The notes under the pieces are model-generated. The model ran no database searches and was not told the DNA's origin. It saw nothing but the letters and a program-made list of their open reading frames with translations. From Granulosicoccaceae bacterium (GTDB lineage Bacteria; Pseudomonadota; Gammaproteobacteria; DAOVJZ01), in the NCBI GenBank assembly GCA_030632035.1, contig DAOVJZ010000007.1, positions 1 to 18,115 on the forward strand: a DNA stretch of 18,115 nucleotides, read 5' to 3'. Shown here piece by piece: positions 7,333-14,237 of the stretch (its first letter is position 1; every line of letters starts with the position of its first letter). Made by a program: the position numbers and the translations under genes.

Positions 7333-7620
7333 ATGGGATCTGATATACCAAAAGTACAGAAGGTCATTGCTATTATGTGGCCCTCTTTTCTGATTGCGGG
7401 CGTCGCTACTATTTTATTTTTTACTGCATTTGATCCGGTTGATTTTTTAGTGACAACACCTTTCGCGGATATGAGTCGGATGGGGGCATATACGGTTGGG
7501 TTCTTTTTATTCTGGTTGCTGACAACAGCGTCATCTATGTTGACCTGTTACTTCCAGCGTCCGTGTGTATTCAAAGGACAACAGAATAATGGGAATTCAA
7601 TATCAGGGCATACTGCTTAG
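7333..7620 (+). CDS. Small two-helix membrane protein of unknown function, next to cbb3 genes
   Basis: A 95-residue protein that I do not recognise. Two hydrophobic segments (about 12-33 and 50-70) are joined by a short loop with FDPVDFLV, so both ends should be on the same side of the membrane. Two cysteines lie near the end of helix 2 (C72 and C78, C-x5-C), and the tail is polar. I start at the ATG at 7333 because GAGGAG (7321-7326) sits six bases upstream; a TTG two codons earlier also reads in frame but overlaps that site. It follows ccoH by 160 bases on the same strand, with its own inverted repeat before it. Its stop overlaps the stop of dtd by four bases, tail to tail. A role in oxidase assembly is possible from position only. 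Confidence 0.75.
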   Translation: MGSDIPKVQKVIAIMWPSFLIAGVATILFFTAFDPVDFLVTTPFADMSRMGAYTVGFFLFWLLTTASSMLTCYFQRPCVFKGQQNNGNSISGHTA

Positions 7621-8054
7621 GTTTGTAACCAGAACGTTACCGGACCATCATTAATAAGACTGACTTTCATATCAGCACCGAAAATTCCGGTGCTGGTATT
7701 TGAGTAGGTGTCTTTTGCCTGTGTACAAAAATAACCAAAGAGTTGCTTTCCAATTTCAGGAGAGGCTGCAGGCGTGAAACTGGGGCGGGTTCCTTTTTGT
7801 GTGTTTGCAGGCAAAGTAAATTGAGGTACCAGTAATAGATCGCCATTGATATTTTTTAGTGACAAATTCATTTTATCTTCTGCATCAGGGAATATCCGAT
7901 AACCTAGCAACCTTTCGAGTAATCGATTGGCTTTGGATTCATTATCATTTTTTTCAATACCAATAAAAACCAGTAGTCCGGTATCAATGTTTGCACATTG
8001 TTTTTTATCAACAATGACAGAAGCAGAAGTAACGCGTTGTAATAGTCCGATCAT
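7617..8054 (-). CDS. dtd: D-aminoacyl-tRNA deacylase Dtd
   Basis: A 145-residue cytoplasmic enzyme that hydrolyses the ester bond of D-amino acids mischarged on tRNA, and in this family also glycine on tRNA-Ala. The diagnostic segments are present: PQFTL at 77-81, the KGTRPSF stretch, GIFGADMKVSL at 123-133 and NDGPVTFWL at 135-143 containing the Gly-cis-Pro pair (G137-P138) that excludes L-amino acids. Length is normal. It starts 16 bases after the large FapA-like gene, so the two are probably one transcript. No clear ribosome site is visible before the ATG. Confidence 0.97.
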   Translation of the reverse strand: MIGLLQRVTSASVIVDKKQCANIDTGLLVFIGIEKNDNESKANRLLERLLGYRIFPDAEDKMNLSLKNINGDLLLVPQFTLPANTQKGTRPSFTPAASPEIGKQLFGYFCTQAKDTYSNTSTGIFGADMKVSLINDGPVTFWLQT

Positions 8055-8070
8055 GAAATGATTTAAAATA

Positions 8071-11000
8071 CTAGATTGGATTCATATCTAGTGTCTTTTT
8101 CTTTTTATCATCCTCTTCTTCTATGATTACAGGAATTCGGCTTTTCTCATCATAGGCCCGGAATGTAATATTGCGTGTTTCTGGATCCACATAAAAATCA
8201 AGATAGCTTTTTTCTTCCAGAATTTTTAATACATTCGCACCAATATACAATTCAACATCAGACAGGATTTTTCCTTTCACACGCAGAGCGGCATCTTTTG
8301 ATTTTTCTATCATATCTTGAATTATTGTAAGTTCCTTTTTCTCATTAGCAGTCAACTCTTCCTCTTTTTGCATTAATTCATTTTTACGATTTATTTTTTT
8401 ACTTGATACTCCAAGATGTATTTCACACATTCCGGAAGCTGCGTGGCCAATATTAGTGGCCCATACTTGTCTGACTGCCTCACATCGTCCTGCTATCAAT
8501 GTGCCTGGTTCAGGACCAATACGTATTTCGTTGCCAGCAATAAGATGAGCATCAACACTTGATTTATCTATTATAATATCGTTCTTTGCGACCAGTTTTC
8601 CATATTCAACAAAGGTTGATTTTATATTATTGGCGGCAAACACTTCACTTCTTGGCCCCCTAATACCACCATGAATAACAATACTGCTGGCTGAACGCAC
8701 AATGGCATCCTCAATATTCTCAGCAATAATAATTTCTCCCAGTGCTTCAACAACAAAGCCTGCGGTAACAAAGCCTGTAATTTGCACAGCAGATTTGGTT
8801 CGTATATTGCCAGTGCTCATGTCTACATCACCGCTAATAACCAGAACATCAGTAACACGAAGATTATATTCATCAATCAGAAGTGTGCCATCCAGATCAG
8901 AAAGAAGTGTGCCATCTTCTTCCATACGGATACCTTCCAGTTTTAGATTAACTTCAGTCACTTCATCAGCAGGTATGGTTTTACCGGTTACCTTGGTGCC
9001 ATTAACAGCCATTACAGCCTGGGTAAATTTTCCGAGTACAGTATCCTTTGACACATCCCATGGGTAGGAGCGTTCATGCAAGTCGATTGTGCCATCAGCA
9101 CGCCGTTTGCCAGGCGCAATTTCATGATCAATATTAAGGTTGGCTGGAATGCCATCCTTTTTGTCCCTGCCTTTGGCTACAACAATATCAGTTTCATGAC
9201 TTTTTGATGGCTCATCTTTAATGGCATGTACTTTCATTATACTTTTTTCAATTTCAGTTTCATCCACACCAAAAGTAATGCCGCACTTGTCCAGCATATG
9301 GGTAATATTATCTACTTCAACAAAGCTGTGTTTTTCACCACCGGTACGGGAATAGATGTCAATGCTTGCAGATAGACCATCTTCTGTAATTTTCAAATTG
9401 GGTTTTTCAACAGAAACAGCATTATCAGAAAACTCGGCAATGCCATACATTGCGGCAAAAAAATCATCGCGGTCTTCTTTTTTTGCAAACTCGACCATCT
9501 CACCCGTTTTTAGTTGTTGATCTTTACCGGCAACAGGCTGGACGGGTTTACTAAAAACATCTTTTCCTACAGTCCCTTTTGTAGCGGGTATGCGGCTTGC
9601 AATACGCATGCCTGCTATAACAACACGGTTATATTCTTCTTTAGAGTGAATATCAATAGACCAGTCAATACGACCATCTTCCCCGTTTATTTCCTTAATC
9701 CCTTTGGCAACTTCAACGTTCGGGGTCATGCCTTCATTGGAACTACGCGCTTCTTCCAGCGCCTTGGCAATCATTTTTTCCTGAAAGCCAAAGACTACCT
9801 TGGCTTGCTTGATGGCTTCTATAACATGTGCTGGTTGTACATCCTGTTTTTGTTTTCCACCACTGCGTCCATAGATATCCATGGTGGCAGAAAGCTTGTC
9901 CTTTGAAATAGTAACAGGAGGATTTCGAACAGTAACAGAGCCATTATGGTGATCGGCAAATCCCAATACATCAGCCTTAAACTCTTCCTTATTACCACCA
10001 ATATTACTGGAGACACCCGTGCCTTTCATGATTTTAATATCAGTTCCGGGCTTGGGTTTTACCGGTTTGCCACGGATGTTTTTTCCATCTTCACCCTTTG
10101 TGGCAAATGTGCGTACAGCAATGATTTGTCCTGGTACGACAAGCAAATCAGTTTCTTCCTTGCTATCAGTGTCTATGTTCCATGAAACGACACCATCTTC
10201 ACCATTGGTGGCAGGAATACCCTTGGCAACAATAGCCTGGCTTATGCGCCCTACTTCTGACGCAGATGCCTCGGCAAGTAATTGTTTAATGTTTTCTTCT
10301 TCGACACCAAAAGAAATTTTGGCATCATTTAAAAGAGAAAGAATATGTGCAATTTCAATATTAGAACCATTTTTACCACCTGATTTTGAAATAATATCCA
10401 TGGTGGCAGTGACTTCATCTTTTGAAATATCAATAGCCGGTGTTGTAATGACAAGATTCCCTTTTTCAATGCACACATATCCAATATTTTTTGCAATGTG
10501 TTCGGCAACTTCCGGTGTTTGTTTTACCTCAATACCATTACCCGTTTTTACGGGAATGTCTTTGCCCGCTACGGGAGTGATACCCTTGTTATAAATATCT
10601 GTACCAGGGGTCCCCGGTGTTGCAAATGTTTTTTTCGATATAACCTGTCCAGGGATGACTAATCGTTTTCCCGTATTCTTTTCTTCAATATCAATAAACC
10701 ATTCCAGTTCGGCATCCGTGCCATCAATGGCAGGGATACCTTGCGCAACAACAACTCCAGCAACTTTTTTTTCTACAGATTCTTGTACTTCCCTTATGGC
10801 ACTGGCAATAGCCCCTTCATCAATTCCAAATACAATTTTATTTTTATTTAATGAATCAATAATATGTTCAGGTGTAATCTCAGTGGGTTCATCGCCACCC
10901 GTTTGTGCGAAGATATCTATAGTAGCTGTCAAGTTATCTGGGGTAACGGTGAGTCCCGGAACACGTACCGATAGTTTGTCATTGTGGTTTTCCAGAATAC

Positions 11001-11538
11001 CCATGCAGTTAGCATGATACTCATGGACCTCTCCCGCCATTTTGGAGGAGACACCATCAGCCGTTGCCAGAGCAATGTCTATTCCCGGTCGCGCGCGGAT
11101 AGCCTTGCCATAGATATCGATACCGGGCTGGCCTTTGTCTGAGGGGTGGAAGTTGGCAATCAGTTGATCTGCCAGAACAACGCGTGATGACTCATCTTCA
11201 CTTGTGGCATCAATGAACCATTCTACCTTTGCATCTATACCATTGACTGCTGCGGTACCTTCAGCAATCAGTGCAGGTTCTTCGGGTGGATTCCCATTTT
11301 CAAGTTCAGCCAATACATTGACAATGGCTTCACGGTTAATACCTTGCTTGATTTTAGATTTGCTAAGTTTGGTTAAAACTTCTTCTACTGTGACTGCTTT
11401 ACCATCACCAATTGGAGCTGTTAGCTGGGAAAGATGTACAGTCAGGGAGTTATGTGAAATTTTGAGACGAAAACGCCCATCCATTGAGGGTGATTGCTCT
11501 TCCTGCAGGTCATCATCATTATTGGTTGTATCTTCCAT
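8071..11538 (-). CDS. Giant FapA/DUF342-family protein with five tandem N-terminal units
   Basis: A 1155-residue protein with no signal peptide or membrane helix. Residues about 23-870 hold five tandem units of about 172 residues. Equivalent positions are T33, T204, T377, S550 and S723, giving periods of 171, 173, 173 and 173. Each unit has a Thr/Ser-x-x-(Ile/Met)-Asp-Ile strand, an Ile/Val-(Val/Thr)-Phe-Gly helix segment and a Lys-Pro-rich turn. Residues about 880-1040 look like the polymer-type beta-helix of FapA (SGDVDMSTGN at 902-911, then repeated short Gly/Ile/Val strands). A charged coiled coil (about 1045-1090) and a basic-acidic tail follow. Known FapA proteins have one such N-terminal unit and roughly half this length; one is linked to flagellar assembly and glucose-PTS signalling in Vibrio. 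No flagellar gene is in view, so a flagellar role is not assumed. No strong ribosome site is seen. It is probably co-transcribed with dtd. Confidence 0.85.
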   Translation of the reverse strand: MEDTTNNDDDLQEEQSPSMDGRFRLKISHNSLTVHLSQLTAPIGDGKAVTVEEVLTKLSKSKIKQGINREAIVNVLAELENGNPPEEPALIAEGTAAVNGIDAKVEWFIDATSEDESSRVVLADQLIANFHPSDKGQPGIDIYGKAIRARPGIDIALATADGVSSKMAGEVHEYHANCMGILENHNDKLSVRVPGLTVTPDNLTATIDIFAQTGGDEPTEITPEHIIDSLNKNKIVFGIDEGAIASAIREVQESVEKKVAGVVVAQGIPAIDGTDAELEWFIDIEEKNTGKRLVIPGQVISKKTFATPGTPGTDIYNKGITPVAGKDIPVKTGNGIEVKQTPEVAEHIAKNIGYVCIEKGNLVITTPAIDISKDEVTATMDIISKSGGKNGSNIEIAHILSLLNDAKISFGVEEENIKQLLAEASASEVGRISQAIVAKGIPATNGEDGVVSWNIDTDSKEETDLLVVPGQIIAVRTFATKGEDGKNIRGKPVKPKPGTDIKIMKGTGVSSNIGGNKEEFKADVLGFADHHNGSVTVRNPPVTISKDKLSATMDIYGRSGGKQKQDVQPAHVIEAIKQAKVVFGFQEKMIAKALEEARSSNEGMTPNVEVAKGIKEINGEDGRIDWSIDIHSKEEYNRVVIAGMRIASRIPATKGTVGKDVFSKPVQPVAGKDQQLKTGEMVEFAKKEDRDDFFAAMYGIAEFSDNAVSVEKPNLKITEDGLSASIDIYSRTGGEKHSFVEVDNITHMLDKCGITFGVDETEIEKSIMKVHAIKDEPSKSHETDIVVAKGRDKKDGIPANLNIDHEIAPGKRRADGTIDLHERSYPWDVSKDTVLGKFTQAVMAVNGTKVTGKTIPADEVTEVNLKLEGIRMEEDGTLLSDLDGTLLIDEYNLRVTDVLVISGDVDMSTGNIRTKSAVQITGFVTAGFVVEALGEIIIAENIEDAIVRSASSIVIHGGIRGPRSEVFAANNIKSTFVEYGKLVAKNDIIIDKSSVDAHLIAGNEIRIGPEPGTLIAGRCEAVRQVWATNIGHAASGMCEIHLGVSSKKINRKNELMQKEEELTANEKKELTIIQDMIEKSKDAALRVKGKILSDVELYIGANVLKILEEKSYLDFYVDPETRNITFRAYDEKSRIPVIIEEEDDKKKKTLDMNPI
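8929..11472 (-). repeat. Five-fold tandem repeat region (about 172 codons per unit) in the FapA-like gene
   Basis: Units run approximately from residues 23-195, 196-368, 369-541, 542-714 and 715-870. Units 2 to 4 are most alike; unit 1 is divergent at its start, and unit 5 lacks part of the last turn and reads straight into the beta-helix. Similarity persists in the DNA in places: ATATCCATGGTGGCAG occurs at 9875-9890 and again at 10394-10409, exactly 519 bases (173 codons) apart on the plus strand. This points to internal duplication, though most of the DNA has since diverged. Confidence 0.85.
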
Positions 11539-11560
11539 AATAGATCTGCCATATCCACAT

Positions 11561-11589
11561 ATATGGTTTAAGTTGTATTACTACCATAT
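11561..11589 (-). promoter_or_regulatory. Inverted repeat in the FapA-like gene's upstream region
   Basis: ATATGGT (11561-11567) and ACCATAT (11583-11589) are exact inverted copies with a 15-base spacer, ending 22 bases before the ATG of the FapA-like gene. A further ATATGG lies between this and the ATG on the minus strand. It could be an operator. The 192-base region (11539-11730) shows no other clear element. Confidence 0.35.
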
Positions 11590-11730
11590 TTTTAATTTTG
11601 TACTGTGTAGGACTACCTAAGCTCAAAGCTCTGCTAAGTATAGTTTATTGCAGGTTTTTGGAAGGGCTTGATAAGTTCTTTTTCCAGTTTTAACCAGAGT
11701 GTAGTGTGTTGGCTAAAAGTGGGGTCTTGG

Positions 11731-12375
11731 TTACCAGGGTACAGTCGGGACAATACCGACTTCATCATTTTCGTGCAGAGCTGTATTGGGGGAGGCAAAT
11801 TGTTTATTAACAGTAATATTCACGTTCTTTTCATCAAAACCCCGCTCCCAGATATCGCCGCGCTTCCTGAGTTGGGCAAGCAGGCTGGCGACATCTTTTT
11901 TACCACGTGGCAGCAATACGGGCTCTGATTCGCGCCCCAGTTTTTCAGCTATCCACGCAAAGTAGAGCACGTTGACTGTGAGGGTTTTTTCTTCAGGTTC
12001 ATCTGGCAGTGGGTTACGTGCAACGCCTGCTTTTTCCAGTCCATCCAGATAGGATTGCCAGTTAGCAGCCTGGTTTGTGCCTAGCTCATAGAGCAGTTCC
12101 CATGGGAATACACCGCTGTCATGGCCATCATCAAATGTTAGACGCACGGCATAATTACCCATGGGTTCAATGGAGGTAATATTGACTGTCTCCTTGCCAG
12201 AGATTGTGACACCCTGATCGCTGGCAGTGCGTACCTCGGCAGAGGGTGAAAAGACACGCAAGTATTCACAGGTCAGATTAAAACGTTTGTTGTCATCGAA
12301 AGTAATAGAAAGTGTTCTGGATGACTGGTGCAGTTTAATTTCGGTTGGTAATGGGCCGCTGTGTTCTGAGGACAT
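11731..12375 (-). CDS. DUF971 (GBBH-like N-terminal) domain fused to a MoaD/ThiS-like domain lacking terminal Gly-Gly
   Basis: A 214-residue two-domain protein. Residues about 8-120 are a DUF971 domain, the zinc-site fold also found at the N terminus of gamma-butyrobetaine hydroxylase: PTEIKLHQSSRTL, FDDNKRFNL, then CEYLRVFSPSAEV (36-48) and DDGHDSGVFPW. Residues about 131-214 match MoaD, the small sulfur carrier of molybdopterin synthase: VNVLYFAWIAEKLG, ITVNKQFA and NDEVGIVP. MoaD normally ends PPVxGG, whose last glycine becomes the thiocarboxylate; here the chain ends PTVPW. The neighbouring frames do not encode a hidden Gly-Gly, so a simple recent frameshift is not the cause. No other molybdopterin gene is near. 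The domain may have become a structural beta-grasp module, so a sulfur-carrier role should not be assumed. No clear ribosome site is visible. Confidence 0.85.
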   Translation of the reverse strand: MSSEHSGPLPTEIKLHQSSRTLSITFDDNKRFNLTCEYLRVFSPSAEVRTASDQGVTISGKETVNITSIEPMGNYAVRLTFDDGHDSGVFPWELLYELGTNQAANWQSYLDGLEKAGVARNPLPDEPEEKTLTVNVLYFAWIAEKLGRESEPVLLPRGKKDVASLLAQLRKRGDIWERGFDEKNVNITVNKQFASPNTALHENDEVGIVPTVPW

Positions 12376-12511
12376 GTGTGTATGATTAAATTAGAAAGTT
12401 ATTTTGAGGTAGTATTTTAACAAGAAAACGGAAGGAGTTGATGTTAGTAATTACTTACACAGGATTTAGGGGAAATTGGGCTGAATTACGTATATTTTAA
12501 ATATTATTTAA

Positions 12512-12531
12512 TATAATCAATCAGATATAAT
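12512..12531 (+). promoter_or_regulatory. AT-rich region with two TATAAT hexamers before the RRM gene
   Basis: TATAAT occurs at 12512-12517 and 12526-12531 in the 267-base gap before the RRM protein. No convincing -35 partner is seen for either, and the surrounding run is so AT-rich that hexamers are cheap. Either would give a leader of roughly 105-125 bases. The rest of the gap, 12376-12642, shows nothing recognisable apart from TGAGG at 12631-12635 as ribosome site. Confidence 0.3.
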
Positions 12532-12642
12532 GATAAAACAAATTTTCTGCTAAACGACCAATAGCTGGTAGAATCTACAAGTGGGGCAAGAAATTGCCTG
12601 TTTCCTTCTAGCAACCAAGATTATGTAGTGTGAGGTATTTCC

Positions 12643-13095
12643 ATGTCGTATGTACGAAGTTTAATTATTGCGAGTATTCTGGCTGTTGTGGCCTGGTTCA
12701 TTTTTCCTGTAATCAATACCAATCAACTGGATCCCCAGCTGGTTTTATCTATTGCTGTTTTCATTAGTGTAGTTGCTGGCTCCTTGTTGGCTGGCGGTTC
12801 TGCAAGTCGTGCTACCACTAAATCAGGTACTAAAAATCAAGATGTTAAAACCCTTTTTGTTGGTAACCTGGCCTTTAAGGCACGCAGAGATGAAGTGTCA
12901 AAATTGTTTTCTGAATATGGTCAGGTTAATTCAGTCAGGATCATGACTGATCGAGAAACCAGAAGACCACGTGGTTTTGGTTTTATCGAAATGAATGCAG
13001 GCGATGCCAAGGCCGCTATTAAGGCGCTGGATGGTTATGAGTTTATGGGTAGAGATTTAAAAGTAAACGAAGCGAACGAGCGTAAAGCGGATTAA
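12643..13095 (+). CDS. Membrane-anchored RNA recognition motif (RRM) protein
   Basis: A 150-residue protein. Two hydrophobic helices (about 6-24 and 33-51) at the N terminus are followed by a Ser/Thr/Lys-rich linker (52-68) and a complete RRM (about 69-145). Both RNA-binding signatures are intact: RNP2 LFVGNL at 71-76 and RNP1 RGFGFIEM at 110-117, with the aromatic residues that stack on bases (F72, F112, F114). With two helices, both ends should be on the same side of the membrane; a cytoplasmic RRM is the sensible topology. Bacterial RRM proteins of this size bind single-stranded RNA, but targets for this type are unknown to me. The gene stands alone, with a hairpin just after the stop. Confidence 0.9.
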   Translation: MSYVRSLIIASILAVVAWFIFPVINTNQLDPQLVLSIAVFISVVAGSLLAGGSASRATTKSGTKNQDVKTLFVGNLAFKARRDEVSKLFSEYGQVNSVRIMTDRETRRPRGFGFIEMNAGDAKAAIKALDGYEFMGRDLKVNEANERKAD

Positions 13096-13109
13096 TGTAG
13101 TACTTAAAA

Positions 13110-13133
13110 GAATCAGGCAAGGATGCCTGATTC
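13110..13133 (-). terminator. Perfect hairpin between convergent genes, terminator
   Basis: GAATCAGGCA (13110-13119) and TGCCTGATTC (13124-13133) form a perfect ten-pair stem with a four-base loop. On the minus strand the stem is followed by TTTTAAGTA, as expected for a terminator of the unknown gene at 13141-13455. On the plus strand it directly follows the RRM gene but has A residues, not T, after it, so it may serve that gene only weakly. Confidence 0.75.
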
Positions 13134-13140
13134 AAAATCT

Positions 13141-13455
13141 TTATCGTGGTGTCCAGACACCATCAAAGTTTTTCAGATCTTCTTCCTTTAATCGACGGTC
13201 TACATAGAGCTTGTCCAATGTGTCCTGAGTGAATTGTTGCTCAGTGCCACTGCTGTCCAGATATTGCCAGTCGCCATTAATCACCAGTTGAAACATAGTT
13301 ACCATGATGTCATCAAGGCGAAAGCTGTATTCATCAGCAAGCTCGTTGAAATCATGTAGGGTAAGAGGACGCTTTTGTTTCAGAAACTGCTCATTAGCCA
13401 TGTTAGCCAGTGCTTCATCCCATTTGGGTGTTTCTACTTTTTCACTCATTGCCAT
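13141..13455 (-). CDS. Unknown small acidic cytoplasmic protein
   Basis: A 104-residue protein whose family I cannot name. There is no signal peptide, membrane helix or cysteine. It appears to be mixed alpha-helical (ALANMANEQFLKQ, LHDFNELADEY, DIMVTMFQLVI) with a charged C-terminal half ending FDGVWTPR. I start at the ATG at 13455 (MAMSEK), since the upstream in-frame TTG seven codons earlier has no better ribosome site; a GGA lies about nine bases before the ATG. It faces the RRM gene tail to tail across a strong hairpin and lies 168 bases after the b561 gene on the same strand. I considered DsrC/TusE because of size, but the terminal cysteine motif of that family is absent. Confidence 0.65.
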   Translation of the reverse strand: MAMSEKVETPKWDEALANMANEQFLKQKRPLTLHDFNELADEYSFRLDDIMVTMFQLVINGDWQYLDSSGTEQQFTQDTLDKLYVDRRLKEEDLKNFDGVWTPR

Positions 13456-13623
13456 TTTTCGATATCCACTATGCAAATTTATATATAAGGAATAGATAGT
13501 TGTCGAACCGATCAGGCTATTACTTTAGGAAAATAAAGCGTTATAAATCAATAAATTAGATAATTTTTATCCAAGGGTGCCGAGATTCCCGGGTAAAACA
13601 CCTGTTTTTAGTAAAAAAGGGCC

Positions 13624-14166
13624 TTACAGCATTCGCTTTAACACGTCTTTTTCACCCCCATCCATCAATCGATGCTTCAGTGTACCTGCTATGTGTAATG
13701 CAAGAACCCCAATCATGATATAGGCAATAATCCAGTGAACCGACCTGAAAATTTCACCCGATTCTTTGTTTTTATCAAATAGCATCGGGAATTCAAACAG
13801 CCCAAACATATCCACCGGATAACCCAGCAGGGTGCTCATTACATAACCGCTGACAGGTACAACCAGTATTAACAGGTATAAAAAATGCTTGGCAGATTTG
13901 GCCAGTTTTATTTCCCAAATCTTGAGATCCACTGGTAGTTGCGGTGGGCGGGAGATAAAAATCCAGCCAATACGAATTGTGGCCAGCAAAATAATCATCA
14001 AGCCAAAGGCTTTATGCAGATGGTAGAGGTCACGCCGTGAAGGGTCTTCCCGATCAAGCCCGGTCATATACAGACCAACAATCATTAACCCAATAATGAT
14101 AATAGCCATCATCCAGTGCAGGATTTTTGAAATGTTGCCATAACTATCAGAACTATTCTTCCACAT
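13624..14166 (-). CDS. Cytochrome b561 family protein (CybB type)
   Basis: A 180-residue inner-membrane diheme cytochrome with four helices (about 17-34, 50-71, 92-113 and 143-163). Histidines near helix ends are the likely heme ligands: H17 (ILHWMMA), H51 (HLHKAFG), H144 (SVHWIIAY) and H158 (LALHIAG). This is the pattern of bacterial b561 proteins that oxidise quinol and, in the E. coli member CybB, react with superoxide. A strong AAGGAG site lies six bases before the ATG. It is divergent from uup, with 71 bases between. A partner redox protein is not encoded nearby, so the electron acceptor is unknown. Confidence 0.9.
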   Translation of the reverse strand: MWKNSSDSYGNISKILHWMMAIIIIGLMIVGLYMTGLDREDPSRRDLYHLHKAFGLMIILLATIRIGWIFISRPPQLPVDLKIWEIKLAKSAKHFLYLLILVVPVSGYVMSTLLGYPVDMFGLFEFPMLFDKNKESGEIFRSVHWIIAYIMIGVLALHIAGTLKHRLMDGGEKDVLKRML

Positions 14167-14237
14167 ACGGTTCTCCTTGTTATTTAGAGAGTATTTTTAG
14201 AGTAGAATGGGAGTTTGTCCATATATTTATCGTTTTA

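Noticed and set aside
8702..11017. Several open frames on the plus strand across the large minus-strand gene
   Set aside because: They are low-complexity shadows (Ser, Thr, Ile-rich) of the repeated FapA-like gene, have no ribosome sites and resemble no family.
12507..12520. TTTAATATAATCAA upstream of the RRM gene as an FNR box
   Set aside because: Eight of ten positions fit, but it sits in a run of almost pure A/T and has no well-spaced -10 partner with other support.
13141..13476. DsrC/TusE sulfur-relay protein
   Set aside because: The size is similar, but the protein has no cysteine at all and lacks the conserved C-terminal arm.
13595..13608. AAAACA/TGTTTT hairpin after the b561 gene as a terminator
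   Set aside because: A/T-only arms with a two-base loop do not make a stable terminator stem.
14127..14237. Longer uup reading frame beginning at 14127
   Set aside because: The extra 37 residues overlap the divergent b561 gene start and its ribosome site and have no counterpart in Uup proteins.
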